Source of the DNA: Gerris lacustris
Taxonomy: Eukaryota; Arthropoda; Insecta; Hemiptera; Gerridae
Length of the DNA stretch: 64,000 nucleotides
Assembly (NCBI GenBank): GCA_951217055.1
Contig: OX578280.1
Span: 124,001 to 188,000, forward strand
Direction: 5' to 3'
Shown here one piece after another: positions 47,701-57,299 of this stretch; the first letter of the stretch is position 1, and the number at the start of each line of letters is the position of its first letter. The notes under the pieces are model-generated. The model was not told where the DNA came from. It made no database searches and saw only the letters and a list, made by a program, of their open reading frames with translations. Made by a program: the position numbers and the translations under genes.

Positions 47701-48450
47701 TGACATTGCTTTTTCCGTAAGTTTACTGAGTCAATTTAATTCATGCCCTAAAATCCAGCATTGGAACGCAGCAAAAGGAGTTCTACGATACCTTCTGCAT
47801 ACGTCGAACACTGGCATCCTCTACGGGAAGACTGGAGGGAAACTGGAAGGATTGGTAGATGCAGACTGGGCGGGTCAACCAAATGATCGCAAGTCGTACA
47901 CAGGTTTTGTATTTAAATTAGCTGGTGGACCAATATCCTGGGAGGCTAGAAAACAGCAGGTAGTGGCTCTTTCAAGCACTGAAGCTGAGTATATAGCAAT
48001 GACCAGCGCCGCAAAAGAAGCCACATACCTTCGAAGACTACTCAAGGAATTGGATCCCAACGCCAAAGGTTATGCCACAGAACCAACCATACTGTATAGT
48101 GACAGCCAAAGTGCTATACACATGGTGGAAAACGAGGGACATCATCCTCGTACTAAGCATATAGACGTCCGCTACCACTTCATCAGAGAGGCCTATCGTT
48201 CTGGTGATATTAAAATTGAATATCTCAAAACGGAAGACATGGTAGCGGATATCTTCACCAAAAGCCTGGGGAAAATTAAAGTTGAGAAGTTCAGCAAGCT
48301 CATGGGACTTCAACTGGACACCACAGTTGAGGGGAAGTGTTGAAATACTACTTCTACTTGCAGTATTTTCAAACAACTGTGTAAAGTAGAAGTCATCCAA
48401 AAAGACTTTACATTGTCACTTTGTGTTTTATTAAAATAAATGTATTACCG
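44729..48450 (+). mobile_element. Copia-2, lacking its 5' LTR and most of gag
   Basis: Begins abruptly inside gag near 44729-44745 within the Bel leader, and carries a full pol. The 3' LTR begins TGTTGAAATACTAC at 48339 after the purine tract GAGGGGAAG. The end of the 3' LTR could not be fixed because there is no second LTR to compare; an AATAAA lies near 48436. Confidence 0.8.
44738..48343 (+). CDS. Copia-2 polyprotein, gag-truncated, pol complete
   Basis: The open frame runs from 44579, but the first 50 or so codons are Bel leader read-through; Copia starts at LPDDYDNFRCAIESRD (about 44738), the C-terminal part of gag. Then (residues counted from 44579) the protease FCLDSGATAHM (about 178), LWHERLGHL and CETCIKGKL (integrase zinc finger), HTDICGPM (about 375), SDNAKEF (about 440), QQNGVAERANR (about 470), RT with MDVTTAFLNGDL and AVYVDDIIVMS (about 925), and RNase H VDADWAG, ALSSTEAEY (about 1132), YSDSQSAIHM. 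It ends with KHIDVRYHF and a stop overlapping the LTR start. No stop or frameshift in pol. Without its own 5' LTR it cannot be transcribed from its own promoter. Confidence 0.9.
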   Translation, partial: LPDDYDNFRCAIESRDQLPNLETLKIKIKEEELRRNELTEENQQGVLLSSQRKFSKQHQPRNNKLERNHTGETSGNHHRRNKGQQYSGQFRSNAGKYSPQTLNISHIGNSCDSYNKYKNKNIFCLDSGATAHMCHDKKCFYQFKPLKDSFVFMADKSQSIVEGIGNVSVIIKNQIFNIINVLYIPNIKTNLLSISQLTKLQKTVLFGKNEAKILNKNNETILIAKLKNNLYEIEFEYNNKNKVEHVNQVHSHNTTSLWHERLGHLNITDLTKLHSRNMVLGLKINKNDKYPEVCETCIKGKLTRKPFPKHSESKSENILDLIHTDICGPMRKASIGGAKYFQTFIDDKSRKISVYFLKSKSEALNNFKKYKAEMENQTGRKIKVLRSDNAKEFCSHDFNSFLNQSGIKHQLTVEYSPQQNGVAERANRTLVEMARCLLLAKILPHGLWAELINTAAYIRNRCPTATLNDLTPEEVWSGRKPTVSHFRIIGSRVLSLDLKPGKGKFNSKTNEYILVGYCEESKAYRLWKPGTNSTIKGRNVKILEEFTNQIKNNQNLDIFDSFDNISPKHNDDNNESTHFNFGNLIQNNKNNNKIITINNQNNEIPSCSGTEQNLIINDVESILDNISSDETNSDIEAESVPCISNQIRGPGRPKKVRTGKPGRPRKVYQMASNNFSIDPTTVKQALSCYNSREWEKSMQEEYNSLLENGTWELVDLPKGRKAIGCKWVFKTKLDSDGKVQRFKARLVAKGFTQKYGVDYDQTFAPVVRYSSIRLLLALAAEEGYHIHQMDVTTAFLNGDLDEVIFMKQPEHFATQDGKVCQLKKAIYGLKQAGRQWYTKLNSVLQSIKFKRLQNENCIYTRIIKNEIVIIAVYVDDIIVMSRDQKLIQNVKIELENKFKIKDLGELKYILGIEIKKLNDKIFMTQKKYIKEILTKYNMQNAKPLTTPLDQNIKLRINPTSTEEGEAADQNAYQQLIGSLLYLATCTRPDIAFSVSLLSQFNSCPKIQHWNAAKGVLRYLLHTSNTGILYGKTGGKLEGLVDADWAGQPNDRKSYTGFVFKLAGGPISWEARKQQVVALSSTEAEYIAMTSAAKEATYLRRLLKELDPNAKGYATEPTILYSDSQSAIHMVENEGHHPRTKHIDVRYHFIREAYRSGDIKIEYLKTEDMVADIFTKSLGKIKVEKFSKLMGLQLDTTVEGKC

Positions 48451-48731
48451 TTCTAAAAACCTACATTAGTAGGCAACCTTATCTTCTTATAGAATATCTT
48501 GACCTTTCGTTTGTCTATATTTTTTATCTACCTTTTGATTACCCCAAATACATACATATTTTTTTTTCATTATTATTTAATCTTTGTTTTGATTTTTTAA
48601 AATCCCGCTAGCTGTCACTTGTCATCTTTGTTTATTTACAGAAAGGGGGTGTGGCACATTCTTTCGTTAACTTTTATTTATTTACTTCTCCGTATTATTT
48701 ATTTATTTTTCTTTCGTTTAAAATTCTCACG
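48451..48731 (+). promoter_or_regulatory. rest of Copia-2 LTR and Bel leader with splice acceptor
   Basis: AT-rich. A pyrimidine-rich stretch CATCTTTGTTTATTTACAG ending at 48641 is a good 3' splice acceptor, 91 bp before the gag ATG. Paired with the donor at 44394/44395 it would remove Copia-2 from a Bel transcript. Confidence 0.5.
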
Positions 48732-50213
48732 ATGGAGAAAAAGATGGTCAATACGCTTAAAAAACTTAATTCTAAAAAAGAAAGTTTGTTTCGTCGTATA
48801 CAAACTCTATATGACATGATAGCTAACTTAGACGATGATAGGGTGCAACATCAATTTTTAATTGGTCTCAGATCTATAGATAGATCATCTTTCGAAAATA
48901 TTGTGGACGAAATAAATGATGTAGAGCTGGAATTAGATTCAGAGTTTACACCAACTTATGAATCTCTTAACGCATACGATACCTTACATGGTGCCGTATT
49001 AATAGCTTTTGATAAATTAGAAGCACAAAAATCCCTAGCCAAGCAATCCGCTGAATCTAAATCAACTTCCGCTCAAAGTAACCCGCTTCAGGAATTCGCA
49101 TTACATCCGTACAAATTCCACAATAATTTACCGCCGCTAGAAATTAAAAAATATTCTGGTAACGTTACTGATTGGCCGCGTTACAGAGATTTATTTTCCA
49201 GCCTCGTAATAGGCCACCCCAGATTGACCGGTGTCGAAAAAATGCATTACTTAATTACGACCTTATCTCATCAAGCCGCTGATCTCATAAAAGATTTTTC
49301 ATTATCTGATTCCAATTTTGATCTTGCTTGGCAAACTTTAAAAGACCGCTACGAATCAGATCGTGTCTTGAGTATGAGTTTCTTCGACTCACTCACTAAA
49401 CCTATTGTTGTTCCCTCTAAACCTACTCAAGAATCACTTCAAAATTTCATAACTCGCATTACGAGCAGTGTGTCTGGGTTACAAAAAATGAAACTTGTTT
49501 CCCTGTCAGATTTTTTATTTTTTAGTATAGCCATCCGCCAACTTGATCCTATAACAAGGAAAGAATTCGAAACTAAACACGGCACAGAAGCAATTCCTAG
49601 TTTTGATTCATTAATATTATTTGTTAAAAGTCAATGCCGTCTTTTAGAAATAACCGCCCTGAGTGGAACTTCCACTACCGCTTCAGGTAAAACAGATAGT
49701 GCTCCCCGCCAAATTAGTAGACCTACCTTTACAAATGTAAACCGCAAGGTAGTCCTTTCAACTCAGACCAATCAGCCGAATAAACAAATATTTTTTGATT
49801 CTAAAAATCGTTCCGATTATCGTATTCAGTGTGCTCGGTGTAAGAGTCCACACCAACTTTATCACTGTCCGTCTTTTTTGGGACTTAGTGTTGCCGACCG
49901 CCGTATTTTTGTAAAACAAAATAATCTGTGTTTTAATTGTATGGGCACACATTCCGTTAAATCCTGTAAGTCCACGCGTTCATGTCATTGTTCAGGTCGT
50001 CACCATAGCTTGCTACACTATTCTCCTACTTCGCAAGTTGTATTGAGTGCTCCGGTACAGGAAATTCCGCAACCCACTACCTCTAACGTTTCTGTACCTA
50101 AGACAACCGCTTCCGCTTCTGATTCTCCTCCCGCTTTAACTACTTATCCTTGTCAATCTTCTTCTAATTCTAATCGAACCTCTGTCATTTTGTTGGGTAC
50201 CGCTTGTGCCCTA
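48732..50213 (+). CDS. Bel/Pao gag (DUF1759 type) with zinc knuckles
   Basis: Start chosen at the ATG of MEKKMVNTLKK (48732), not the upstream GTG at 48651 in leader sequence. Residues 1-110 are helical and charged. From about residue 132, LPPLEIKKYSGNVTDWPRYR opens the DUF1759-like capsid region, with LTGVEKMHYL and AWQTLKDRY. Cys/His motifs at about 366 (CARCKSPHQLYHC) and 395 (CFNCMGTHSVKSC, CHCSGRHHSLLH) are the nucleocapsid fingers that bind genomic RNA. The frame is cut at about 50213, after VILLGTACALI, by the poly(T) of LINE-2 and resumes as pol at 52562. In the intact element it would form one gag-pol polyprotein. No other lesion seen. Confidence 0.9.
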
Positions 50214-52550
50214 ATTTTTTTTTTTTTTTTTTAATACCTTTATTTATAATAAATTTACAAAATAAATATAAAGTGATACACAATGATATAATTATAATTA
50301 TAAGTAAGGTTCCCGTCTCTACTAAAGAGCTTAACGCTCTGCGCCGTAGAGAGGGAGTTCATAAAAAACTAATTTAAAAGCTTATTTTAGCATACCTATT
50401 TTTCACAAATATATATATAATTTAATCAATCCTTGGTTTGATATTTTGCTTATTATAAAATAAAATAAATATTTCTAAATATAAATATATAAAACAATTC
50501 AACAAATCATGTAATAAATACAATACAATAAATAAATAAAAATATTCTAGTTATAGTTACAGATTTCAATTTGTAAAGATCAATGTAAAAGATTAAAACA
50601 GAACAATGTTTATAAATATATTCATTTCCATTACAGAGTAGAGATAAGATAAGATTTAATTTTATTGATATTGCTATATATATTCTGTGTTAATCTTAAA
50701 AGTTGGGATCAGACCTAAAGAACTTTGAAATTCGTATTAATATAAAAATTAAGATACTATACTATAGTTTTAATTAATTGATCAGTGGGTGTCGGGAATT
50801 TAACTAGACAACATCTCTCGTTCGAATCATTAAAAGTAAAGCGGCGTGCTTATACGCGCAATTCTCTTATTTGTTTTAATTAAACAATCATCGTATTAAT
50901 TACATTCGTTTCCGATCTTTAATGTTTCTCTATACATAGTTACACTCCTCAATGGTGTAGCGACTTTTGTGCGACTTGGTCCAAGATATGTTTTTTGAGC
51001 TTATTTTTGAAGGTGATTAGTTTAGTGTCTGTATTTTGTAAATCAAGAGGTAAATTATTATAGATTGTAACAGCGCGATAGGACCAGTGTCTTTGTGCCA
51101 TGGATGTTCTACAAGTTTTTAATGAATAATGTCCTTTTACTTGGCTTCTAGTATTAGCATCATGGCTCACTTTCTGTAAGTCATGCTTGCCTTCTTTAAG
51201 GTAAACAATACATCTATATTTATAACTTTGCTCTAGGGTCATGATCGAAAGATTTTTAAAAAGTTTTTCAGTATGGTCTCTTAGATCCTTATTTAATATT
51301 ATTCTAATAAAAGCTTTTTGGCGTATAAAAATTTGTTCTTTATGTGTGTCACACGCAGCTCCCCATGCTAGCAAACCATATTGAATTATTGAATCAACTA
51401 GTCCAAAATACAAATTTCTTTTTTGTTGTATATTTAATATATTTTTTAATTTAGAGAAAATAAAAGTAAGTTTTCTCAGCTTTATATTTAGGTTTGCAAT
51501 GTGCGGTTTCCAATTCAAGCAACTGTCGATCATGACTCCCAAGTATTTAACAGTATGTACCCAATCTAATTGAGCACATTGACATATATTAGTATGATAT
51601 TGACAATTATCTTCATGTACTCTTATATTTGCAATGACTGGCTGTGTAGACCAATGAATGGAGTAAGTCATAGCACAGGTTTTTTTAACATTAATTGTTA
51701 ATTCATTTTGGTCAAACCAATTTTTAATTTTTTTGATCTGTTGCTCAGCCAACAACTTACTATCTTCCCAGTTATTAGTTTCACAAATTAATGCTAGGTC
51801 ATCTGCAAACCCAATAATAGTTGATTTTTTAGAATTGTTTCGTTTATTGGCAATGTTGGAAAGTGGAGTAGAAGTATGAATAATTGACTGTTGTGTATTT
51901 TCTACTATTCTGAATAGGGAATTGATGAATATTATAAATAACGACGGTCCTAAGACTGTTCCTTGAGGGATAGAATAATTGGCTGAATAACCATCACCTA
52001 TAACGTCATTAAGTTTGACTTTATATATCCTATTTTTTAAGTAACTATCGAACCATTTCAAGACTGTACCAGATATGCCTATTTCTCTTAATGCTTTGAT
52101 TAATTTTTTATGCGATACGCTATCGAAAGCTTTCGCTAAGTCAATATAAACGGCTATCGGTTTTAGCCCGTTATCTAAACTATTTGTTATGAATGTTGTA
52201 ACTTTATTAATGGCATCTTGAGTGTTTAAATTACTTTGAAATCCAAATTGACTTTTTGATATTATGTTATTAGTCTGTAAAAATTTATTTAGTTGTTTTT
52301 TTATAATTTTTTCTAATATTTTCGCAATATTGGATACTAGTGAAATGGGTCGATAGTTAATAGGATTATTCGTTGGTCCAGATTTATGTATTGGATGTAT
52401 AATGGCTATTTTAAAAATATCGGGAAAGACACCTTGTAAAAAACTTGACTGAGCTATATAGGTTATTGGTAGGATTAGTGATTCGATATTAGATTAAAGA
52501 TAAAATTTTTAATAAGATTTAAATTCGATATTAAATTAAAGATAAAACTG
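50214..52550 (-). mobile_element. LINE-2, 5'-truncated, inserted in the Bel gag-pol junction
   Basis: The poly(A) tail appears as T at 50214-50232, followed on the plus strand by AATACCTTTATT (AATAAA signal on the minus strand). The truncated 5' end lies near 52533-52560. A stem-loop occurs near 50310-50360 (stem GTAGAGA against TCTCTAC). The 5' junction has a partial tandem duplication of ATTCGATATTARATTAAAGA (about 52483 and 52524). A target-site duplication is not clear. Confidence 0.85.
50949..52533 (-). pseudogene. LINE-2 reverse transcriptase, 5'-truncated
   Basis: A single open frame on the minus strand from about 52533 to a stop at 50949; the ATG-less start shows the 5' part is lost. 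Motifs in order: PIHKSGPTNNPINYRPISLV (about 52390), YIDLAKAFDSVSHKKL (about 52110-52155), SIPQGTVLGPSLFIIFIN (about 51920-51975), GFADDLALI (catalytic, about 51795-51820), VKYLGVMIDSCLNWKPH, and SIIQYGLLAWGAA. No endonuclease and no RNase H. It resembles ORF2 of LINE-3 in layout but is a distinct CR1/Jockey-like family. No stop or frameshift in the retained part. Confidence 0.88.
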
Positions 52551-52561
52551 GCCGTTTTATT

Positions 52562-55500
52562 AGTTTCCGTTTGTTATTGGACTGCGCTTCTACCTCGACT
52601 TTTATCACCACAAACCTTGTTAAAAAATTAGGATTATCTGTCACAGAATATACACAACAATTTTCAGGACTGTCAAATAACCCTGTAGGTTCAAGTTCTG
52701 GCATTGTCAATTGTACTATTAGACCAAAATCTTCAAACCATCCTCTTATTCAGACCCGTGCTCTAGTAGTTGAAAATATTATGAACAATGTACCTCAAGT
52801 TAATTTACCCGCTTCTGTAAGAAATTATGTTCAAGGATTACAACTTGCCGATCCCAACTTCTACAAGTCAAGGCCCGTCGACATGCTTGTAGGTTGTGAC
52901 GTCATACCTAAAATGTTGTCCTCTAATGCAGTTCCGCCGCATCATTCGGAGATAGGTGTCTTACCTACCGTGTTCGGTCACGTTCTTATCGGACCTATTT
53001 CTTTTGATTTAAATGATTTACAAAAATCTATCACGAGTTTAGTCACTTACCCGCATCAACCGGAAACACCCGCTATCGACGACGAGTTACACAAGTCTGT
53101 TGAAAAATTTTGGGAGATTGAAAATATTATTGTACCGCCCGCTACAGATCCTTGTGATGATTATTGTGAGAAACATTTTCTTGAAACACACCGCCGCACA
53201 TCTGAAGGTCGCTATGTTGTTCAACTTCCGTTCAGCTGTGACACTACTAGTTTAGTTTTTCCAGAGTCTAAGGACGTAGCTCTTCAACGTTTTTATTCTC
53301 TGGAAAATAAGTTTCGTAAAAATCAATCTCTACAAACTGACTGCGTAAAGTTCATGAATGAATATAAATCTATGGGTCATATGATTAAGGCCAATCGCCC
53401 CGGAAAATATTTTATACCCTATTTTTGCGTCTTTAACCCTAATTCATTGACTACCCCCACTCGAGTAGTATTCGACGGGTCCGCTAAACGCTCTCGTGAT
53501 GCGCTTAATGAAGTTTTATTGCCAGGTCCTAAACTACAAAACGATGTTCCGGATGTTTTGTTAAATTTTAGGTTACATAAATATGTATTTTGTTGTGATG
53601 TCTCGAAAATGTATAGGCAAATCCTGGTAGATGATGAACACTGCGCTTTTATGCACATCCTGTTTCGTGAAAACCCTGGCGAACCCTTAGAAGAGTACGA
53701 ACTTCGCACTGTTACATACGGCCTATCTCCTTCATCTTTTCTGGCTCACCGCGTTCTTAGACAGCTCACCCTCGACGAAGGAGACAAATACCCGCTTGCT
53801 TGCTCCGTGATTTTAGATTCCTCTGTAGTTGATGATTATCTTGTAGGTTGTGATACTTTTGAAGAGTTGTTAGAAGTCAAACGCCAACTTTGCTGTCTAC
53901 TCTCCGCCGGTGGTTTCCCTCTTAATAAGTGGCTCAGTAACTCTCCCGAATTTTTAACTGAGTTGAAATGTTCAGACTCAAGCGGTTCATTGGTTATCAG
54001 AAATATCGATGATAATTCCATAAAAGTGTTGGGTATAGGCTGGGACCCTAATTCGGATGAGTTTTTCTTTCATTTGGACCCCCCTCCTGTTCAATCAGTC
54101 TACACCAAACGCCAAGTTTTAAGTGCTATAGCTAGAGTGTACGATCCTACTGGCATGACAGCGCCTATGATCTTTTTATTTAAATGCCTTTTAAAAGAAA
54201 TCTGGCTCAGTGGTACAGGGTGGGACGATGCAATACCCCCCACTCTCGCTACTCAGTGGACCCAGTGTTTAACTGAATTGGCTAACTTACGCAAGTTAAG
54301 GATTCCGCGTTGTGTTTTTCCCTCTTCTCCTATATCTTGTCACGTTCTCGGATTCGCCGATGGGTCACTTAGGGGCTCCAGTGGAGCCGTGTATCTCAGA
54401 GTTCAATTTTCTCAACAAGATGTTCGTATGTTTCTTCTTAAAGCCAAGACAAGAGTCGCTCCGACGAAAATTCAAACAATTCCTCGCCTAGAGTTAATTG
54501 GGGCTGTACTATTGGCTAATTTAATTTTATCGCTCAAACCATTTTTTGAAAAACTCCCGATTAGTAACTACCGCACAATGTTATTTTCTGATTCGACTAT
54601 TGTTCTCTCCTGGATAAACAAACCGCCGCATATTTTAAAATTATTTGTATCAAACAGAATCGCCGCCATTTTAGAACACTCCTCTCCCTCACAATGGTTT
54701 CACGTTCCTACCGAACATAATATTAGTGATGCAGCTTCACGAGGTCTAACGCCCGCCGCTCTCTTATCCTTTACTCCTTGGTTTCAGGGACCTTCCTGGG
54801 CTCTTGAACCACCGGAAAATTGGCCCATAAAATCTCTGTCCCCTTTATCAAATAATGATTTACCTGAAATTAAAATCGAACAAACACAGGTTTTAGCTAC
54901 CGCTTTAAATGATAATATTGGTGTACCTACCTGGTTAACGAAATTCTCTAAGTTTTCTAAACTCCAACGAGTCATCGGATATGTGTTAAGATTTTTCCAC
55001 AATACCCGTTTCCCGCTAAATCGCCGTTCCGGTCCCCTTTCTGTACCTGAACTTCAACTTGCTACCACCGCTTGTATTAGATGTGATCAATCGTTTTATT
55101 TTATTAGTGAGCTCCGCTGTCTTCAAGATAAAATCCCTTGCAAAACCAAAGTTCAAAGTTTATCCCCGTTTATTGACAACAACGGCCTCATTAGAGTCGG
55201 AGGTCGCCTTGTAAACAGTGATTTACCGTATAATGTTAAACACCCGATATTATTATGCAACACCAGTGCGCTGACCCGCCTTATTATTTCATACTATCAC
55301 GAAATTTTCTTGCACGCAGGTCCTCGTACTCTTGAATCTCTATTTTTAAGGAAATTTTGGACTCTTAATAGTCGACGCTTAATCCGTCAAGTTATCTATA
55401 AATGTGTGCGTTGCGCTCGATTTCGCGGAGAAACCTTCTCCCCTCCAATGGGTAACCTTCCCTCTACTAGAGTCACCCCAGGTAGACCTTTCCTTGCCTG

Positions 55501-56404
55501 TGGAGTAGACCTAGCTGGCCCGTATATTTTAAAGGAAAGCCTGCGTCGTAACGTCCGCACTTACAAAGGATATTTCGCTCTTTTTATTTGCTTCGCCGTG
55601 AAGGCAGTTCATATCGAGGTACTCACTAGCTTGTCTTCTGAGTGTTTCATCGCCGCCCTCCATCGTTTTGTTTCCCGCCGCGGCTTACCCAGCCATATTT
55701 ATTGTGATCAAGCCACAAACTTTCGGGGCGCCGCTCGCCAACTTTCTGAAATTTTATCTTTTTTAAACGATTCTGCCACAAGTCAAATCCTTATAGATTA
55801 TTTCACTTCCCAGGGCATTTCTTTCCATTTTGCCTGTCCGCGGGCCCCCCACATGTCAGGTCTCGCTGAAAGTAACATTAAAAATGTTAAGTATCACCTG
55901 ACCCGTGTAGTAGGAAATCAGGTTCTTACTCTGGAAGAATTTTTTACTATTACCGCTCGAGTAGAGGCTATTTTAAACTCTCGCCCTCTATGTGTTGACT
56001 CCCACTCTCCTGACGACCTTAAAGCTCTCACTCCCTCTCATTTTTTGACTGGAGGTCCTTTAGTCTCCGTTGCCGACGACGATTTTGAGGACACTCCTAT
56101 TGCTCGTCTATCTCGCTGGGAACTGGTTTCGCAAATTAACCGCTCTCTTTGGCACCGCTGGGAGCAAGAATATCTCCATACGCTACAGAACCGAGGCAAA
56201 TGGTTCCAACCGGCCGAAAATATCTCTGTAGATCAGATAGTTTGGCTAAAAGAAGATGGATCTCCCCCCCTGTCTTATCCTCTAGGGCGAATCATACAGG
56301 TTCATCCTGGTAAGGATGGAGTTATTCGAACGGCCACGATACGCACCAAATCCGGTGTGTACCGCCGCCCGGTCCGCAAAATCGCCCCTCTACCCATCTC
56401 TTAA
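52562..56404 (+). CDS. Bel/Pao pol: protease, RT, RNase H, integrase
   Basis: Continues the gag-pol frame after LINE-2. Protease RLLLDCASTSTFI (about 52571; D-C-A-S in place of the usual D-S-G/A). RT: TRVVFDGSAK, VFCCDVSKMYRQI (first Asp), LRTVTYGLSPSSFLA and SVVDDYLVGC (catalytic, 53825-53855). RNase H: VLGFADGSLRGS (about 54345), LFSDSTIVLSWI. Integrase: HAGPRTLESL and CVRCAR (zinc finger), CGVDLAGPY, IYCDQATNFRG (55695-55730) and PHMSGLAESNIKNV (Glu, about 55850). A DUF5641-like tail with WHRWEQEYL, DQIVWLKED and YRRPVRKI closes it. The product is about 1280 residues and looks complete. No envelope gene. Expression would need removal of LINE-2, so this copy is inactive. Confidence 0.93.
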   Translation, partial: SFRLLLDCASTSTFITTNLVKKLGLSVTEYTQQFSGLSNNPVGSSSGIVNCTIRPKSSNHPLIQTRALVVENIMNNVPQVNLPASVRNYVQGLQLADPNFYKSRPVDMLVGCDVIPKMLSSNAVPPHHSEIGVLPTVFGHVLIGPISFDLNDLQKSITSLVTYPHQPETPAIDDELHKSVEKFWEIENIIVPPATDPCDDYCEKHFLETHRRTSEGRYVVQLPFSCDTTSLVFPESKDVALQRFYSLENKFRKNQSLQTDCVKFMNEYKSMGHMIKANRPGKYFIPYFCVFNPNSLTTPTRVVFDGSAKRSRDALNEVLLPGPKLQNDVPDVLLNFRLHKYVFCCDVSKMYRQILVDDEHCAFMHILFRENPGEPLEEYELRTVTYGLSPSSFLAHRVLRQLTLDEGDKYPLACSVILDSSVVDDYLVGCDTFEELLEVKRQLCCLLSAGGFPLNKWLSNSPEFLTELKCSDSSGSLVIRNIDDNSIKVLGIGWDPNSDEFFFHLDPPPVQSVYTKRQVLSAIARVYDPTGMTAPMIFLFKCLLKEIWLSGTGWDDAIPPTLATQWTQCLTELANLRKLRIPRCVFPSSPISCHVLGFADGSLRGSSGAVYLRVQFSQQDVRMFLLKAKTRVAPTKIQTIPRLELIGAVLLANLILSLKPFFEKLPISNYRTMLFSDSTIVLSWINKPPHILKLFVSNRIAAILEHSSPSQWFHVPTEHNISDAASRGLTPAALLSFTPWFQGPSWALEPPENWPIKSLSPLSNNDLPEIKIEQTQVLATALNDNIGVPTWLTKFSKFSKLQRVIGYVLRFFHNTRFPLNRRSGPLSVPELQLATTACIRCDQSFYFISELRCLQDKIPCKTKVQSLSPFIDNNGLIRVGGRLVNSDLPYNVKHPILLCNTSALTRLIISYYHEIFLHAGPRTLESLFLRKFWTLNSRRLIRQVIYKCVRCARFRGETFSPPMGNLPSTRVTPGRPFLACGVDLAGPYILKESLRRNVRTYKGYFALFICFAVKAVHIEVLTSLSSECFIAALHRFVSRRGLPSHIYCDQATNFRGAARQLSEILSFLNDSATSQILIDYFTSQGISFHFACPRAPHMSGLAESNIKNVKYHLTRVVGNQVLTLEEFFTITARVEAILNSRPLCVDSHSPDDLKALTPSHFLTGGPLVSVADDDFEDTPIARLSRWELVSQINRSLWHRWEQEYLHTLQNRGKWFQPAENISVDQIVWLKEDGSPPLSYPLGRIIQVHPGKDGVIRTATIRTKSGVYRRPVRKIAPLPIS

Positions 56405-56700
56405 CTTTGTTTTCTTTTGCATAGAAGTTTTTTTTCGCCTTTTATGTTTATTTTATTTATTTATTTTTTTTTTTTGAAGTTTCCTCCTTTATTTCCTGTA
56501 GAGGCCTTTTTTTTCTTTCGCTTTGCTAATCCTTTTATTTTGGATTTTTTGTTATATTTTTCCTTTTTTGCTCGCCGCTAGTTTTCCTTTTTTTTTCGCC
56601 TTTGGTTCAAGGTTTTCATTTTATTTCTTCTTACTTAGGAAGTTTTTATTTTTTTTTTTGAATTCTGTTGAAGTCCTGCGGCACTTCAAGGAGGCGGCTA
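56405..56700 (+). other. Bel 3' UTR and polypurine tract
   Basis: T-rich 3' UTR ending in AAGGAGGCGG (56689-56698), the likely primer for plus-strand DNA synthesis, two bases before the 3' LTR. Confidence 0.75.
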
Positions 56701-57299
56701 TGGTGGATTCTTATTTAATATTTACTATTTATATTATGCTATCTATTCATATTATCCTATTTTTTATTTATTATGGAACCCAGCAGATATTGGGATAGGT
56801 ATTTGACTCCAACTGGAGGCTGCCCTGCTATCTAGTGGTAGGGTAGCCTAACCTGTACTTCGCAAAAGGCCCGCAGCGCTGGTGTCGTCTTCGATGCGGC
56901 TCCGTTTCGTTCGTCGTAGTGTTGATTGGTCTGGAGCTGGAATACGCCGCCTTTTTATTGTTTCCGCCATCCCGCCGCCACCGCTTGTTATAAAAGTTCT
57001 TTTAATTTAATTTATCATTTATTTTTATTTATCATTTCGCCACATTTAAGTCCGTTAGACAGTTTGCCGTTTCCGGAATCGGCCCCGCCACATCAATCAA
57101 GGAAACCCAGGTAAGCCCAACTATTTTATTCTTATATCTCCTAGGTTTCATGCTATATTAGTAATTATTAGTCTCTATCTCTTATATGTTATTTCCTACA
57201 CCTATTTCACCTATATACAGTCCACCTTCGCACCTACTCCCGCCGAACCACCTCCCGGTTGGGTATTCAGGGGTCATACTGCTTGCCCAAGACCCACCA
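56701..57299 (+). repeat. Bel 3' LTR (599 bp)
   Basis: Reads the same as 43975-44573 in all parts I compared, including TATAAAA (56999-57005) and CAG|GTAAGC (57118-57126). Followed by the CATAT target duplicate. A 62-codon frame in both LTRs is a by-product. Confidence 0.92.

Larger units (their letters stand above)
43975..57299 (+). mobile_element. Bel/Pao retrotransposon with two nested insertions
   Basis: 599-bp LTRs TGGTGG..CCACCA at both ends, flanked by the 5-bp duplication CATAT (43970-43974 and 57300-57304). Gag (48732-50213) and pol (52562-56404) are both open and interrupted only by LINE-2 at their junction. Copia-2 occupies the leader. No envelope frame follows pol. Domain order protease, RT, RNase H, integrase with a DUF1759-like gag identifies the Pao group. 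Confidence 0.93.

Noticed and set aside
53419..55002. Antisense frames within Bel pol
   Set aside because: They are shadows of a strongly coding plus-strand frame with clear pol motifs.
56405..56700. Envelope gene of an errantivirus-like Bel element
   Set aside because: Only about 300 bp of T-rich sequence separates pol from the 3' LTR; there is no room for an envelope frame.
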